This document shows positions 45,333-54,680 of a DNA stretch of 64,000 bases, piece after piece (positions within the stretch are counted from its first letter, which is position 1; the number at the start of each line of letters is the position of its first letter). Below the pieces are notes generated by a model. That model was not told the origin of the DNA and ran no database searches. It saw only the letters and a program-made list of their open reading frames with translations. The stretch is from Methylacidimicrobium fagopyrum (lineage in GTDB: Bacteria > Verrucomicrobiota > Verrucomicrobiia > Limisphaerales > UBA11358), in assembly GCA_026225255.1 (NCBI GenBank), contig JAMFSJ010000036.1:1-64000 (forward strand). The letters are read 5' to 3'. A program made the position numbers and the translations under genes.

Positions 45333-46472
45333 ATGACGAAACTCACCTGCGTCTATTGTGGCAAGCCTTTCATGGCCGCCAGCACTGCGGAAAACGATCT
45401 TGTCTGTCCGAATTGCGGATCGAAAAATATCATCCCGCTGCGATCTACCCCGATCGTGCAAGCGGCCAACGCCCAAGCCGCCGCGCAAGATTTCGCACCA
45501 CGCGCCGCAGGCGATTCACCCGTCGGCACCATCGCCACGCGCCTGATGGATAACATCGAGAAAGTCATCGTCGGCAAGCGGAACGAAATTTTGCTGACGG
45601 TGATGGCTTACTTCGCCGAAGGTCACGTGTTGCTCGAAGACGTGCCCGGCGTGGCCAAAACCATGTTGGCCCGTGCGTTGTCGCGTAGCGTCGGTTGCGA
45701 TTTTAAACGCATCCAATGCACGCCAGATCTGTTGCCGAACGACATCACGGGCAGTTCAATTTTTAACCCTAAGACGACGGAGTTTGAATTTCGTCCCGGC
45801 CCGTTGTTTTCGCAAATTCTGCTCGCCGATGAAATCAATCGCGCCACGCCGCGCGCACAGGCTGCGTTGCTCGAAGCGATGGCCGAACGCAAAGTCACTG
45901 CCGACGGTTATAACTACGAATTAATGCCGCCGTTTTTCCTCATCGCCACACAAAACCCGATTGATCACGAAGGCACGTTTCCGTTGCCCGAAGCGCAACT
46001 GGATCGCTTTCTCGTGCGCTTGAGTTTGGGTTATCCGCAATTTGAAAATGAAGTCGCCATGTTGCAACGGCTCAAGTCGCAACATCCCATCAGCACGTTG
46101 GAAACCGTCACCAACGCCGAAGAAATTTTGGCGTGTCAGGAAGCCGTGCGCCAAGTTTACGCCGATGAAAAAATCATCCGCTACATCGTGCAACTCATCC
46201 AAGCCACGCGCGAACATTACGATCTCAGCCTCGGCGGCAGCCCGCGCGCGTCCCTGGCGTTGCTGCGCTGCGCGCAATCCTTCGCGGCGATTCAGGGCTA
46301 CGATTTTATCGTGCCGGACGATGTTAAATACATTGCCGCCTTCGTGCTCGGTCATCGTTTAATTCTCAAACCAGAAAGTCGGCTGCGAAAAAAAACGGTG
46401 CGCCATGTCCTCGATGAAATCATGAACACCGTGCCCGTGCCGCAAATGCCGCCCGCCGGTTTCGCCAAATGA
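45333..46472 (+). CDS. MoxR-family AAA+ ATPase with N-terminal zinc ribbon
   Basis: MoxR ATPases act as chaperone-like activators, often together with von Willebrand or DUF58 proteins. From the ATG at 45333 the protein has 379 residues. A small treble-clef-like zinc ribbon (Cys6-x2-Cys9, Cys25-x2-Cys28: CVYC and CPNC) precedes the ATPase, which shows HVLLEDVPGVAKTMLARAL (Walker A), ILLADEINRATPRAQAALLE (Walker B), IATQNPIDHEGTFPLPEAQL (sensor 1) and GSPRASLALLRCAQ (sensor 2). The zinc ribbon is not a usual part of MoxR. An alternative ATG at 45303 adds ten residues. It heads a MoxR-DUF58-DUF4129 cluster. Confidence 0.9.
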   Translation: MTKLTCVYCGKPFMAASTAENDLVCPNCGSKNIIPLRSTPIVQAANAQAAAQDFAPRAAGDSPVGTIATRLMDNIEKVIVGKRNEILLTVMAYFAEGHVLLEDVPGVAKTMLARALSRSVGCDFKRIQCTPDLLPNDITGSSIFNPKTTEFEFRPGPLFSQILLADEINRATPRAQAALLEAMAERKVTADGYNYELMPPFFLIATQNPIDHEGTFPLPEAQLDRFLVRLSLGYPQFENEVAMLQRLKSQHPISTLETVTNAEEILACQEAVRQVYADEKIIRYIVQLIQATREHYDLSLGGSPRASLALLRCAQSFAAIQGYDFIVPDDVKYIAAFVLGHRLILKPESRLRKKTVRHVLDEIMNTVPVPQMPPAGFAK

Positions 46473-46505
46473 AATGAGATTCTCGCTGCGAAATCTATTT
46501 TCGTT

Positions 46506-46579
46506 TGTAGCGGCGGTCTGTGACCGTCGTTGGGTTGTTATTCGCCTGAAAAACACGGCGGTCACAGACCGCCGTTACA
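46506..46579. repeat. Long inverted repeat between the MoxR and DUF58 genes, family C
   Basis: TGTAGCGGCGGTCTGTGACCG and CGGTCACAGACCGCCGTTACA form a 21-bp stem with one mismatch around a 32-base AT-richer loop. It can form a strong hairpin in the mRNA of the cluster and may reduce read-through to the DUF58 gene. Confidence 0.85.
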
Positions 46580-46598
46580 TTGAATTAGCAGAAATCTC

Positions 46599-47924
46599 AT
46601 GAAATGGATTCTCGGCACCCTCGCGCTGCTGATCGTCGGGCTGATGCTCAAACTCAGTCTGCTGGTTTACGCGATGTATGTGTTACTGGGCGTGCTGTTG
46701 CTGAGCCGATTTTTTACGCGGACATGGACGGAAAAACTGGTCGTCACGCGCCAGTCCGAGGGTGATATTTTTCAAATCGGCGACCGCACAGAAGTCGTGG
46801 TCGAGATCGAAAATCAAGGCGCGCTTGCCGTTCCGTGGTTGATCATCGAAGACGCGTTGCCGCGCGATGAATTCTCACAAATCTCGCAACGCATCAAAGT
46901 GGACGGCGGACGTTTGCGGCTCACCCGTCTGGCGCGCGGCGAAACGGAAAGTCTCGATTACAGCGTCACGTTTCTCCAACGCGGCTACTATCAACTCGGT
47001 CCGCTGCTGCTGGAGACCGGCGACGTGTTTGGGCTGCACCGACGTTTTCGCGTCGCGGGCGAACCGCACTTTGCGCTCGTGCTACCAAAGGTTTTGCCGC
47101 TGCAAGGTTACAACCTCGCCTCGCGTCGGCCAATGGGTGAAATCCGTGTGGTGCATCGTTTGTTTGAAGATCCGACGCGGCTCGCCGGCGTGCGGCCGTA
47201 TCAACAAGGCGATCAACTGAATCGTATTCATTGGCGGGCGACCGCGCGCACCGGCGAATTGCACAGCCGCGTTTTTGAAACGTCGCGCGTCGCGGGCGCA
47301 ACGTTCTTGCTCGATTTTCATACGCACAGTTTTCAAGGCGCGGGCGGCAATGTTTCGGCCGAACTCGCTATCACCACGGTCGCGTCGCTAGCCAACGCCG
47401 TTTTTTTGATGGCGCAACAAATTGGTTTCATCAGCAACGGACGCGACGCGGCGGATCGGATTCGCGAAGAAGGTTGGCGGGCGGAATATCTTTCCCGCGC
47501 TGATGCGCAACAACGCGCCAGCGATCCGTTGACGAATGACCGGCTGAAACCCGTGCGCATCGAGACGCGCAAAGGCACGGAAAAAATGACGCAAATTCTC
47601 GAAACGCTCGCCCGGCTGGAGCACACCGATGGCCTGGATTTTTCCGAAATGCTGGCGACCATCATTTCACAAATTCCGCGCGATGCCACGGTCGTGCCCG
47701 TGTTGCGTCAAGTCACGCCGGCGATCGCGATCGCCCTCGGCGAATTAGTGCGCCGCGGTTTTCTGGTGACCGTCGTGGTGGTCGCCTTTGAAAAGGATCC
47801 TATTCCTGATTGGGCGCAACCGCCGGAATGGGCGGGATTGTTGCTCGCGCAAGGCATTGATTTTCGCTTGGTGAATTCCGAGGAATCCGTAATGAACCTT
47901 TGCGCCCAAGCCATTGTGAGGTGA
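46599..47924 (+). CDS. DUF58 domain membrane protein
   Basis: The 441-residue protein has two N-terminal membrane segments (about 3-38), a beta-rich region (EVVVEIENQGALAVPWLIIE) and the DUF58 signature DPTRLAGVRPYQQGDQLNRIHWRATARTG at about 190-220. The rest has a VWA-like alpha/beta pattern (GATFLLDFHTHSFQGAGGNV) in which a classical MIDAS motif is not obvious. DUF58 proteins usually accompany MoxR ATPases in a presumed envelope-maturation or stress system. The order MoxR-DUF58-DUF4129 here is the standard one. Only one base separates it from the next gene. Confidence 0.9.
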   Translation: MKWILGTLALLIVGLMLKLSLLVYAMYVLLGVLLLSRFFTRTWTEKLVVTRQSEGDIFQIGDRTEVVVEIENQGALAVPWLIIEDALPRDEFSQISQRIKVDGGRLRLTRLARGETESLDYSVTFLQRGYYQLGPLLLETGDVFGLHRRFRVAGEPHFALVLPKVLPLQGYNLASRRPMGEIRVVHRLFEDPTRLAGVRPYQQGDQLNRIHWRATARTGELHSRVFETSRVAGATFLLDFHTHSFQGAGGNVSAELAITTVASLANAVFLMAQQIGFISNGRDAADRIREEGWRAEYLSRADAQQRASDPLTNDRLKPVRIETRKGTEKMTQILETLARLEHTDGLDFSEMLATIISQIPRDATVVPVLRQVTPAIAIALGELVRRGFLVTVVVVAFEKDPIPDWAQPPEWAGLLLAQGIDFRLVNSEESVMNLCAQAIVR

Positions 47925-47925
47925 T

Positions 47926-49485
47926 ATGCAACCGGTCAAAAAACCAACGCTGACGGCCGCCGATTATCTCGTCGTCGGCATTAGTCCGGCGTTGATCATG
48001 TTACTCGTCGGCAGTTTGACTTTTTTTCTGATCGAAGTTTTTTTCCACGGCCCAGCCGTCGGCAGCGTGCGTTGGGTGATGTTTTGGTTCGTGATGGCGG
48101 TCGTGCTCGTGTCGCGCATTGGCATCGAACAAGGCACCGGTCACGCGGCGATGTATGGTTTGGCACTCGCAGCGGCGACGTGGCTTTATCTCGTTCGAAT
48201 TCATCCCGCGTTTCTGCTCGGCATGATCCTGCTCGGTATTGTTTGGTGGTGCGCGCATAAGTTGACGTGGGATTGCACGTTAATGGACGAAAGTGAAGAT
48301 GCTTCCGGCGGTGGCCTCCTTCAAACTGCCAGTGATAAAAAGGGAATCATCGCGCTCGCCAAAACGGCGGTGAATATTCGCGATTCCAAAAAGGCAAAAA
48401 CCGCCACGCCCCATCCACCGGGACTTTGGGTGGTCTATTTTTCGCTCGCGGCACTGCCGCTGTTTGGTATTGGCCAAATGCTTTTGCCAACGGATGACAC
48501 CGTGGCGCGACACCGGGGTTTTACTTTTCTCTTCACTTACATGATCGCCGCGTTAGGGTTGTTACTCACGACCAGTTTTCTCGGTCTGCGCCGCTACTTA
48601 CGCCAACGCTACTTACAAATGCCACCGATGGTCGCCTTCGGCTGGATTCGTTTTGGGGTCTTCGTCGCGGCGTTTGTCTTGATCGGAGCCTTATTGTTAC
48701 CACGGCCCGGCGCGAACGATGCGTGGTCAGCGCTGAATTATCAAATCAACTATAAGTTACACCAAGCCAGTGACTACGCCCTGCGTTTTAGTCCGCACGG
48801 AAAAGGCCAAGGTCGCACTGGCAATGAAACTCAACCCGCCAATTCAGATTCGTCAAAAAATCCTACTGGCACGACCCAACCGCAGCCAGGTTCTGGTCAA
48901 GCCTCTAGTCCGGATCAAAACGGAACCGAGCAAAATCAGAACGCCACACCACAATCACACGCTCCCGAAAATTCCAATTCCCTGGATCGCTTATTCAAAA
49001 GTTTATTTCTACTCGCCCTAGTAATTCTGGCGGGCTGGTGGATTTTTCGGCGACGTGATTTAATTTTTCAAATCGTCCAATCCGTCATCGCCGCATTGAA
49101 GCAGTTCTTCCATAACTTATTTAGTTCGTCACCCAAAGCCCCCGTTGTGGCGGTTCAAAAAACGCAGCCGGTTCGTCGTCGATTTGCGGTTTTCAAAAAT
49201 CCCTTCCTCACCGGCAAGGCTGGTTCATGGACGCCGGAGCAATTGATTCTCTACAGCTATGAAGCGCTGGGGGCTTGGTCAGAGGAACAAGGATTTAACT
49301 CACGCCCAGAACAGACCGCACGGGAATATTGCATTGAGCTAGGTGAACGTTTTCCCGAAATGAATTTCGAACTCACCCAGTTATCTTTTCTGTATAGCCA
49401 CGCGGCTTATGGCATAGCTGTGCCGGCTGATCGGGACCTGGAACCGGTCAAAAATCTCTGGCGATTTATGAGCGCACAAACGTAG
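47926..49485 (+). CDS. DUF4129-type multi-pass membrane protein
   Basis: The 519-residue protein has about eight hydrophobic segments (for example ALIMLLVGSLTFFLIEVFF and FGWIRFGVFVAAFVLIGALL), a Gln/Asn/Ser/Pro-rich hydrophilic linker (about 295-350), one more membrane helix (FKSLFLLALVILAGWWIF) and a C-terminal helical domain (about 430-519) with EQLILYSYEALGAWSEEQGF and RPEQTAREYCIELGERFPEM, typical of DUF4129. No transglutaminase core is seen, although such cores are often fused to it in other species. It completes the MoxR-DUF58 cluster and probably forms its membrane partner. Confidence 0.82.
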   Translation: MQPVKKPTLTAADYLVVGISPALIMLLVGSLTFFLIEVFFHGPAVGSVRWVMFWFVMAVVLVSRIGIEQGTGHAAMYGLALAAATWLYLVRIHPAFLLGMILLGIVWWCAHKLTWDCTLMDESEDASGGGLLQTASDKKGIIALAKTAVNIRDSKKAKTATPHPPGLWVVYFSLAALPLFGIGQMLLPTDDTVARHRGFTFLFTYMIAALGLLLTTSFLGLRRYLRQRYLQMPPMVAFGWIRFGVFVAAFVLIGALLLPRPGANDAWSALNYQINYKLHQASDYALRFSPHGKGQGRTGNETQPANSDSSKNPTGTTQPQPGSGQASSPDQNGTEQNQNATPQSHAPENSNSLDRLFKSLFLLALVILAGWWIFRRRDLIFQIVQSVIAALKQFFHNLFSSSPKAPVVAVQKTQPVRRRFAVFKNPFLTGKAGSWTPEQLILYSYEALGAWSEEQGFNSRPEQTAREYCIELGERFPEMNFELTQLSFLYSHAAYGIAVPADRDLEPVKNLWRFMSAQT

Positions 49486-49605
49486 TTGAAATAGAATCAA
49501 TCTTAGTGGTTAGTTTTAAATATAATACAAGCCGCTAACTGGTTACAGTTAACCTTATATTTTGAGCTAGCTTAGAAAGTAGGTTTAGTCTATGCTCAAC
49601 TTACT

Positions 49606-49965
49606 ATGAGTAATCAATTATCATCATTAACTACAACTCAACTCCGTCGCGCGGCTGATCTTAAAGAAAAGATCGACGGGTTGACCAAGGAACTAAACGC
49701 GCTTTTGGGCACGGCTACGGTCGCTGTTGCTAAGGCACCCAAAAAGGGCGGCATGAGCGCCGCGGGTCGCGCCAAGATCGCCGCCGCTGCTAAAGCGCGT
49801 TGGGCAAAAATCAAAGCTGCCAAGCCTGCGTCCGCTGCTAAAGTGGCCGTCAAAGCTCCGGCCAAAAAGAAGGGCGGCATGAGTGCCGCTGGTCGCGCCA
49901 AGATCGCCGCCGCTGCTAAAGCGCGTTGGGCCAAAGTTAAAGCAGCTGGTAAAACCTCGCTGTAA
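49606..49965 (+). CDS. Small basic Lys/Ala-rich protein with duplicated GGMSAAGRAKIAAAAKARWA motif
   Basis: The 119-residue protein has an N-terminal helix likely to form a coiled coil (TTQLRRAADLKEKIDGLTKE) and two nearly identical copies of KKGGMSAAGRAKIAAAAKAR joined by an Ala/Lys/Pro linker. The copies are 42 codons apart and nearly identical in DNA as well, so the duplication is recent or under selection. The composition resembles histone H1-like or nucleoid-associated proteins; the motif is recurrent in Verrucomicrobiota and some other phyla but has no proven function to my knowledge. It is monocistronic with a strong terminator. Nucleic-acid binding is an inference. Confidence 0.8.
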   Translation: MSNQLSSLTTTQLRRAADLKEKIDGLTKELNALLGTATVAVAKAPKKGGMSAAGRAKIAAAAKARWAKIKAAKPASAAKVAVKAPAKKKGGMSAAGRAKIAAAAKARWAKVKAAGKTSL

Positions 49966-49989
49966 TTCATCCCGATTCTTTTATAAAAG

Positions 49990-50022
49990 TGCCGTCCGGC
50001 TTTTTGCCCGGACGGCATTTTT
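49990..50022 (+). terminator. Intrinsic terminator of the small basic protein gene
   Basis: A perfect 10-bp stem TGCCGTCCGG/CCGGACGGCA with an 8-base loop is followed by TTTTTATT. It lies 24 bases after the stop codon. Confidence 0.95.
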
Positions 50023-50101
50023 ATTTCTGGTTTGAACCGTATAAAAAGTGCCAAAAGCTAGTTGCAATGTAAGTTGCGAAACTTAAACTCCCTTCCCAGC
50101 C

Positions 50102-51349
50102 ATGAAACTCCACCACCATTCATCATCTACGTTTCTCTGGTCACGGATTAAAACGCACTTCGTCTGGTTGTTAATTATTTCGCTACTATCAATGCGGACT
50201 CAGGCCGCCCACATAAACCAGCGGAGTGCGGATGAAGTTTTGTTGGTGATCAATACGAATAGCCCTATCTCGCAAGCGATTGGTGAAGACTACGCCCAGA
50301 AAAGATCCGTCAAAAATATCCTTTCAATTCAATGTCCAGACTCAGCCTTAAGCACCCAAAATGAGGCTATTAAACTGACGGACTATGCTCAGTCCATCGA
50401 GACTCCCGTTCGCACTTATTTGGCCGCCCATACCAATATTGATTTTATCGTGCTGACGAAAGGCATTCCGATTCGCATCACTGGTTCGGATATGGGCAGT
50501 TGTGATGAGCATAGTCACGCGCCCCGAGAAATTCGCGGACATCCGGCGGTGGATAGTTGTTTGGCAGCGCTCGATTATACCAATTTTCCCAACGCACTGA
50601 AAATTGACATCACCGGTTCCGGCGCCATTGGCTGTGCCTATTCCAATCGTTACTGGAACGCAACCGAACCTTTTTCGCACACGAAATTTGGCGGCTATCT
50701 GGTGACCCGGCTCGACGGTTACACGGAAACCGATGCCAAGGCTTTGGTGACAGAATCACTCGCCACCGAACACGGACTCACGCATGGAAAAATCCTGTTC
50801 GATGTTCAACCCATTTTTGGTTTGGGCGATAAGACGACGCCACCGGCTCCGATTACCGGCCCAATTATTTTGCGCGAATCACCATGGGATACTTACAACG
50901 CCGACCTGCAACGCGCGCACGCTCTGTTGACGCAACGCGGTATTCCCGATGAGTTGGATTTGACGCCGACCTTCATCGGCAGCCGTTCAAACTTGCTCGG
51001 CTATTTTTCCTGGGGCAGCAATGACGCCCGGTATTCGAGCGCGGCGTATCAAACGCTTTTCTTCGCGCCCGGCGCTTTGAGCGATACCGCCGTTTCCACG
51101 TGTGCCCGGACTTTTCTGCCCACGCAAGGCGGCCAATCCTTGTTGGCTGATTTGATCGCCCACGGTTTAACCTGCGGCAAAGGTTATGTGGACGAACCGC
51201 TTTTGCAGGCGAATGCTTCGCCATCCATTGTGCTGGATCGTTATACTTCCGGCTACACCATGGCGGAAAGTTTTTACGCCGCGTCCCGTTTCGTCAGTTG
51301 GGAAGATGTGGTCGTCGGCGATCCGCTTTGCTGTCCATATCGCAAATAA
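50102..51349 (+). CDS. TIGR03790-family secreted protein
   Basis: The 415-residue protein has a signal or anchor segment (about 16-35, HFVWLLIISLLSMRTQAAHI). The core begins SADEVLLVINTNSPISQAIG and YAQKRSVKNILSIQCP, the start pattern of TIGR03790, and continues with IDFIVLTKGIPIRITGSD and LGYFSWGSNDARYS. These proteins occur in Planctomycetes, Verrucomicrobia and Acidobacteria, and their function is unknown. The C-terminal GQSLLADLIAHGLTCGKGYV and VSWEDVVVGDPLC resemble a gingipain-like or caspase-like arrangement, but no confident catalytic pair can be pointed to. It is shorter than some members. Confidence 0.82.
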   Translation: MKLHHHSSSTFLWSRIKTHFVWLLIISLLSMRTQAAHINQRSADEVLLVINTNSPISQAIGEDYAQKRSVKNILSIQCPDSALSTQNEAIKLTDYAQSIETPVRTYLAAHTNIDFIVLTKGIPIRITGSDMGSCDEHSHAPREIRGHPAVDSCLAALDYTNFPNALKIDITGSGAIGCAYSNRYWNATEPFSHTKFGGYLVTRLDGYTETDAKALVTESLATEHGLTHGKILFDVQPIFGLGDKTTPPAPITGPIILRESPWDTYNADLQRAHALLTQRGIPDELDLTPTFIGSRSNLLGYFSWGSNDARYSSAAYQTLFFAPGALSDTAVSTCARTFLPTQGGQSLLADLIAHGLTCGKGYVDEPLLQANASPSIVLDRYTSGYTMAESFYAASRFVSWEDVVVGDPLCCPYRK

Positions 51350-51474
51350 TGAACGCCCCTTCATGCCTGTAACTTTTCGGTCCGATTACCGTCTTAAAAA
51401 CAGAAGCAACCCCGAACTTGAAACTTATTATAACCATTACGGGAACTTCACGAAATAGACTAACTATAAATATT

Positions 51475-51897
51475 ATGACTAAATTCATCAAAACCCTCAT
51501 TGGCACAATTCTCGTAACCGGTGCTTTAATGCAAGCTAACGCCGACGACCAAAAGGTGGATCCGACCGGCACTTACGTTTGGACGATGCCCGGTCGCAAT
51601 GGCGGTCCGGATCGGACGAATACTCTGGAACTGAAAGTGGACGCGGGCGCGTTGACCGGCAAACTGTCTTCGCCCGGACGCGGCGGCAAAATTAACGAAG
51701 CCAAAATTGCCGACGGCAAAGTCACTGGCGCGGACGTGTCCTTCTCCGTGGTGCGCACGTTCAATGATAACACCATGACGAATAAATATTCCGGCACGAT
51801 CACGAACGGCGTGATCAAAGGCAAAATGGAATACCAACGCGACGGCGATACGCAATCCCGCAAATGGGAAGCAACCAAACAAGCCGACACAAAATAA
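51475..51897 (+). CDS. Small secreted beta-rich protein of unknown function
   Basis: The 140-residue protein begins at the ATG at 51475 with a signal peptide (MTKFIKTLIGTILVTGALMQANA). The mature part reads VDPTGTYVWTMPGRNGGPDR, then LELKVDAGALTGKLSSPGRG and VTGADVSFSVVRTFNDNTMT, with alternating strands resembling a small lipocalin-like barrel. Similar short proteins are frequent in this phylum. The ORF track adds 19 upstream residues without a signal peptide. It stands alone with a strong terminator. Confidence 0.78.
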   Translation: MTKFIKTLIGTILVTGALMQANADDQKVDPTGTYVWTMPGRNGGPDRTNTLELKVDAGALTGKLSSPGRGGKINEAKIADGKVTGADVSFSVVRTFNDNTMTNKYSGTITNGVIKGKMEYQRDGDTQSRKWEATKQADTK

Positions 51898-51927
51898 TTC
51901 ACCGTTCCCAAACGAACAATTCATTCA

Positions 51928-51954
51928 CGCGCAGCCAAAAGGCTGCGCGTTTTT
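51928..51954 (+). terminator. Intrinsic terminator of the small secreted protein gene
   Basis: CGCGCAGCC, an AAAA loop, GGCTGCGCG and a TTTTT tail form a textbook terminator 30 bases after the stop. Confidence 0.95.
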
Positions 51955-52198
51955 ACGTAATGAATAAAGGTAACGTTAATATATTATAAAATGGCCAATT
52001 CTAGATGTTTTTTGAATGAAATGCGTGTGAATATTAATCTATCCAAACGCAGCTATTTTTCAATACATTGGGAACGATCTCACGCTCCCATAAGAAGGAA
52101 GCGGGCCGTGGCAAGGGCACTCAAAAGTGCCAGAATTCCTCGCTCGCCGATTTTTAATTAGCGAAAATGAGCGCAGATTAGCGGTTAAAAAACCGTCT
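51955..52198. other. AT-rich intergenic stretch downstream of mnmG
   Basis: No gene is supported. The part near mnmG reads TTTTTAATTAGCG ... AGCGCAGATTAGCGGTTAAA, wording like the NNATTAGCGGTTAA repeats common between genes in this group. No terminator for mnmG was recognised. Confidence 0.4.
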
Positions 52199-54160
52199 TC
52201 AATTCTCGTCGTCAATATTTTCCAACGCACACCCCTCGTCATTGGCCACAGCGATTTCGTTCTTCAAGCCGACTCCACCCGCACGTTTCAGCCAGATCAA
52301 TAAAATGCCGATGTCGGCCGGCGAAACGCCCGAGATGCGTCCCGCTTGACCGATTGTGCGTGGACGGATTTGTGTTAATTTATGCCGCGCTTCCAAACGC
52401 AGGCTCGGCACAGTCGCGTAGTCAAAACTATCAGGGATGTTTTTATCCTCAAGTTTTTTCATTCGACTCACTTCCACTTCCTGCCGATCCACATAGCCGG
52501 CGTATTTAATCGCAATCTCCACTTGCTGAATGACTTCCTCCGTCAAACCTTCCTGCCGATTCGGCAAATCGCGATAAGTCGTTTCGGGCCGCGAAAGAAT
52601 CTTCGCCAACGAATCTTTGACGTAAAATGTTTTATGCAAGCGCGCTATTTCACTCTCGATGGCGATTTTCTTAGCTTGAAATTTAATAGCGTTACGCGCT
52701 GGCAACAAACCAATGTCCGCACCGATTTGGCTCAGGCGCAAATCAGCATTGTCCTGGCGCAACAGCAAACGGAACTCCGCGCGCGAAGTGAACATACGAT
52801 AAGGCTCCGAAGTTCCCTTGGTCACCAGATCATCTATCAGCACGCCGATATAAGCTTGGTCGCGACGCAAGACAATGGGTTCGCGATTTTGAATTTTACG
52901 GACCGCATTGATTCCCGCCATTAATCCTTGCGCCGAAGCCTCTTCGTAACCGGATGTGCCGTTGATCTGCCCCGCCAAAAACAAATTGCCGCAAACTTTG
53001 GTTTCCAACGATGGACGCAATTGGGTTGGGAACGCAAAATCGTATTCAACTGCGTAAGCCGGACGCAAAATTTCGGCATTCTCGCAGCCGATAATCGTCC
53101 GAACCATATCTACTTGCACCTCAAACGGCAGACTGGTCGAGCAACCGTTCACATAATATTCATCCGTGCCGATACCTTCCGGCTCTAAAAAGATTTGGTG
53201 TCGGGATTTTTCGGCGAATTTTACGATCTTATCCTCGATGGACGGACAATAACGCGGGCCGACACCTTCGATTTGCCCAGAATACATTGGCGATTTATGC
53301 AGGTTCGCGCGGATAATCTCCGCCGTCTTTTCGGTCGTAAAGGTAATATGGCAAGCCAATTGACCGTTTATCCGATCCAAGATCGAGCCGGGCGGATATT
53401 TCCCGTTCGATAGATTCAAAACTGGCGATGGAACGTGCGATTGTTCCATGTGGAACAAATCGTCCTTCCAAAAAGTGAAATACGGAACCGGATCGTCGCC
53501 GTATTGGGGTTCCATCTTAGAAAAATCAATCGAGCGGCGCAATAATCGCGGCGGCGTGCCGGTTTTCAATCGTCCCAGCTCCAAACCAATCTCCTTTAGA
53601 GAACCAGAAAGGCTCATGGCTGCCGAATCACCCGCGCGACCGCCGGATTGCTGATTGGTTCCGATGTGCATCAGTCCGCGCAAAAATGTTCCGGTCGTGA
53701 TGATTACCGTCTTAGCGTAATACTGAACTTCCAGTGTCGTCTCGATGCCGATGGCAAAACCATCCTTGTGCAAGATTTTAGCCGACTGACCTTGCTTCAC
53801 ATCCAAGCGCGGTTCGGATTCACAAACCCATTTCAATCGGAACTGATACGCTTTTTTGTCGCACTGCGCCCGTGGTGCCCAAACGGCCGGACCTTTTTTT
53901 GTATTCAACATGCGAAATTGGAGACCCGTCATGTCCGTTGCTTTCCCGACCTCGCCGCCAAGCGCATCAATTTCGCGCGCCAAATGTCCTTTGGCCAGTC
54001 CGCCAATCGCCGGATTGCACGACATTTGTCCGATGGAATCCGCATTGATCGTCAGCAAAAGCGTTTCGCAGCCCATTCGCGCCGACGCCAATGCCGCTTC
54101 AACCCCGGCGTGACCAGCGCCCACCACGATCACATCGTAACTTTTTGGATAAATATACAT
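52199..54160 (-). CDS. mnmG: tRNA uridine-5-carboxymethylaminomethyl modification enzyme MnmG (GidA)
   Basis: MnmG with MnmE adds the cmnm5 group at wobble uridine 34 of several tRNAs using FAD and a folate. The 653-residue protein has the FAD-binding motif DVIVVGAGHAGVEAALASAR at the N-terminus, SCNPAIGGLAKGHLAREIDALGG, GTFLRGLMHIG, CPSIEDKIVKF, GQINGTSGYEEASAQGLMAG and the C-terminal helical domain with ARHKLTQIRPRTIGQAGRIS. The length is slightly above average. No mnmE is in the window. The gene has no close co-directional neighbour. Confidence 0.96.
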   Translation of the reverse strand: MYIYPKSYDVIVVGAGHAGVEAALASARMGCETLLLTINADSIGQMSCNPAIGGLAKGHLAREIDALGGEVGKATDMTGLQFRMLNTKKGPAVWAPRAQCDKKAYQFRLKWVCESEPRLDVKQGQSAKILHKDGFAIGIETTLEVQYYAKTVIITTGTFLRGLMHIGTNQQSGGRAGDSAAMSLSGSLKEIGLELGRLKTGTPPRLLRRSIDFSKMEPQYGDDPVPYFTFWKDDLFHMEQSHVPSPVLNLSNGKYPPGSILDRINGQLACHITFTTEKTAEIIRANLHKSPMYSGQIEGVGPRYCPSIEDKIVKFAEKSRHQIFLEPEGIGTDEYYVNGCSTSLPFEVQVDMVRTIIGCENAEILRPAYAVEYDFAFPTQLRPSLETKVCGNLFLAGQINGTSGYEEASAQGLMAGINAVRKIQNREPIVLRRDQAYIGVLIDDLVTKGTSEPYRMFTSRAEFRLLLRQDNADLRLSQIGADIGLLPARNAIKFQAKKIAIESEIARLHKTFYVKDSLAKILSRPETTYRDLPNRQEGLTEEVIQQVEIAIKYAGYVDRQEVEVSRMKKLEDKNIPDSFDYATVPSLRLEARHKLTQIRPRTIGQAGRISGVSPADIGILLIWLKRAGGVGLKNEIAVANDEGCALENIDDEN

Positions 54161-54680
54161 GAAAACGGCTCTATATTAGCAGATTTTTTAGTTCGCTTCT
54201 AGTTTTTAATTCGGGATGATTCAACGTCCAGATGCTGAAGTGTAAAACACAAAAGAGGAAATATTACTGAGAAATTCGCGAAGTGAAAATAGCTAGTTGG
54301 ACTTAATAGCGAGGATCCTTGCCGTTCGCGTCATAAAGTGCGGTGATAAAGCACATGGCTTTCGAATCGACCGAAATCGAACGGAGATGAGAATATCTTG
54401 GTGCGAAAGCGGTTCGGCTCTTCCGTTTCCGCCGCGCGCCATGATGTTTTTGAGTCGTTGGATACTGGAGAAAACTAATGCGTTCTAATTCGCCACGATG
54501 GCGCAAACACAGTGGCGCACCTCGCCCGCGCTGATGGAATTTTCAAATTCCCTGAGGATTTGGATGTTTTCTAATTTATCCGCGTCAAGTCTGGCTCAGT
54601 GCTCGACTACAGGAACATCACAGCGCGATAGGCTCGCAGCCAACCACAGCGTGCGAAATAGGCATTTTATGGGATCGATT
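54161..54680. other. Gene-poor region between mnmG and the redoxin gene
   Basis: About 520 bases with no supported gene. The four short ORFs in both strands (up to 87 residues) have atypical composition and no recognisable motif. It may contain decayed sequence and the mnmG promoter. No tRNA or repeat was recognised. Confidence 0.5.
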
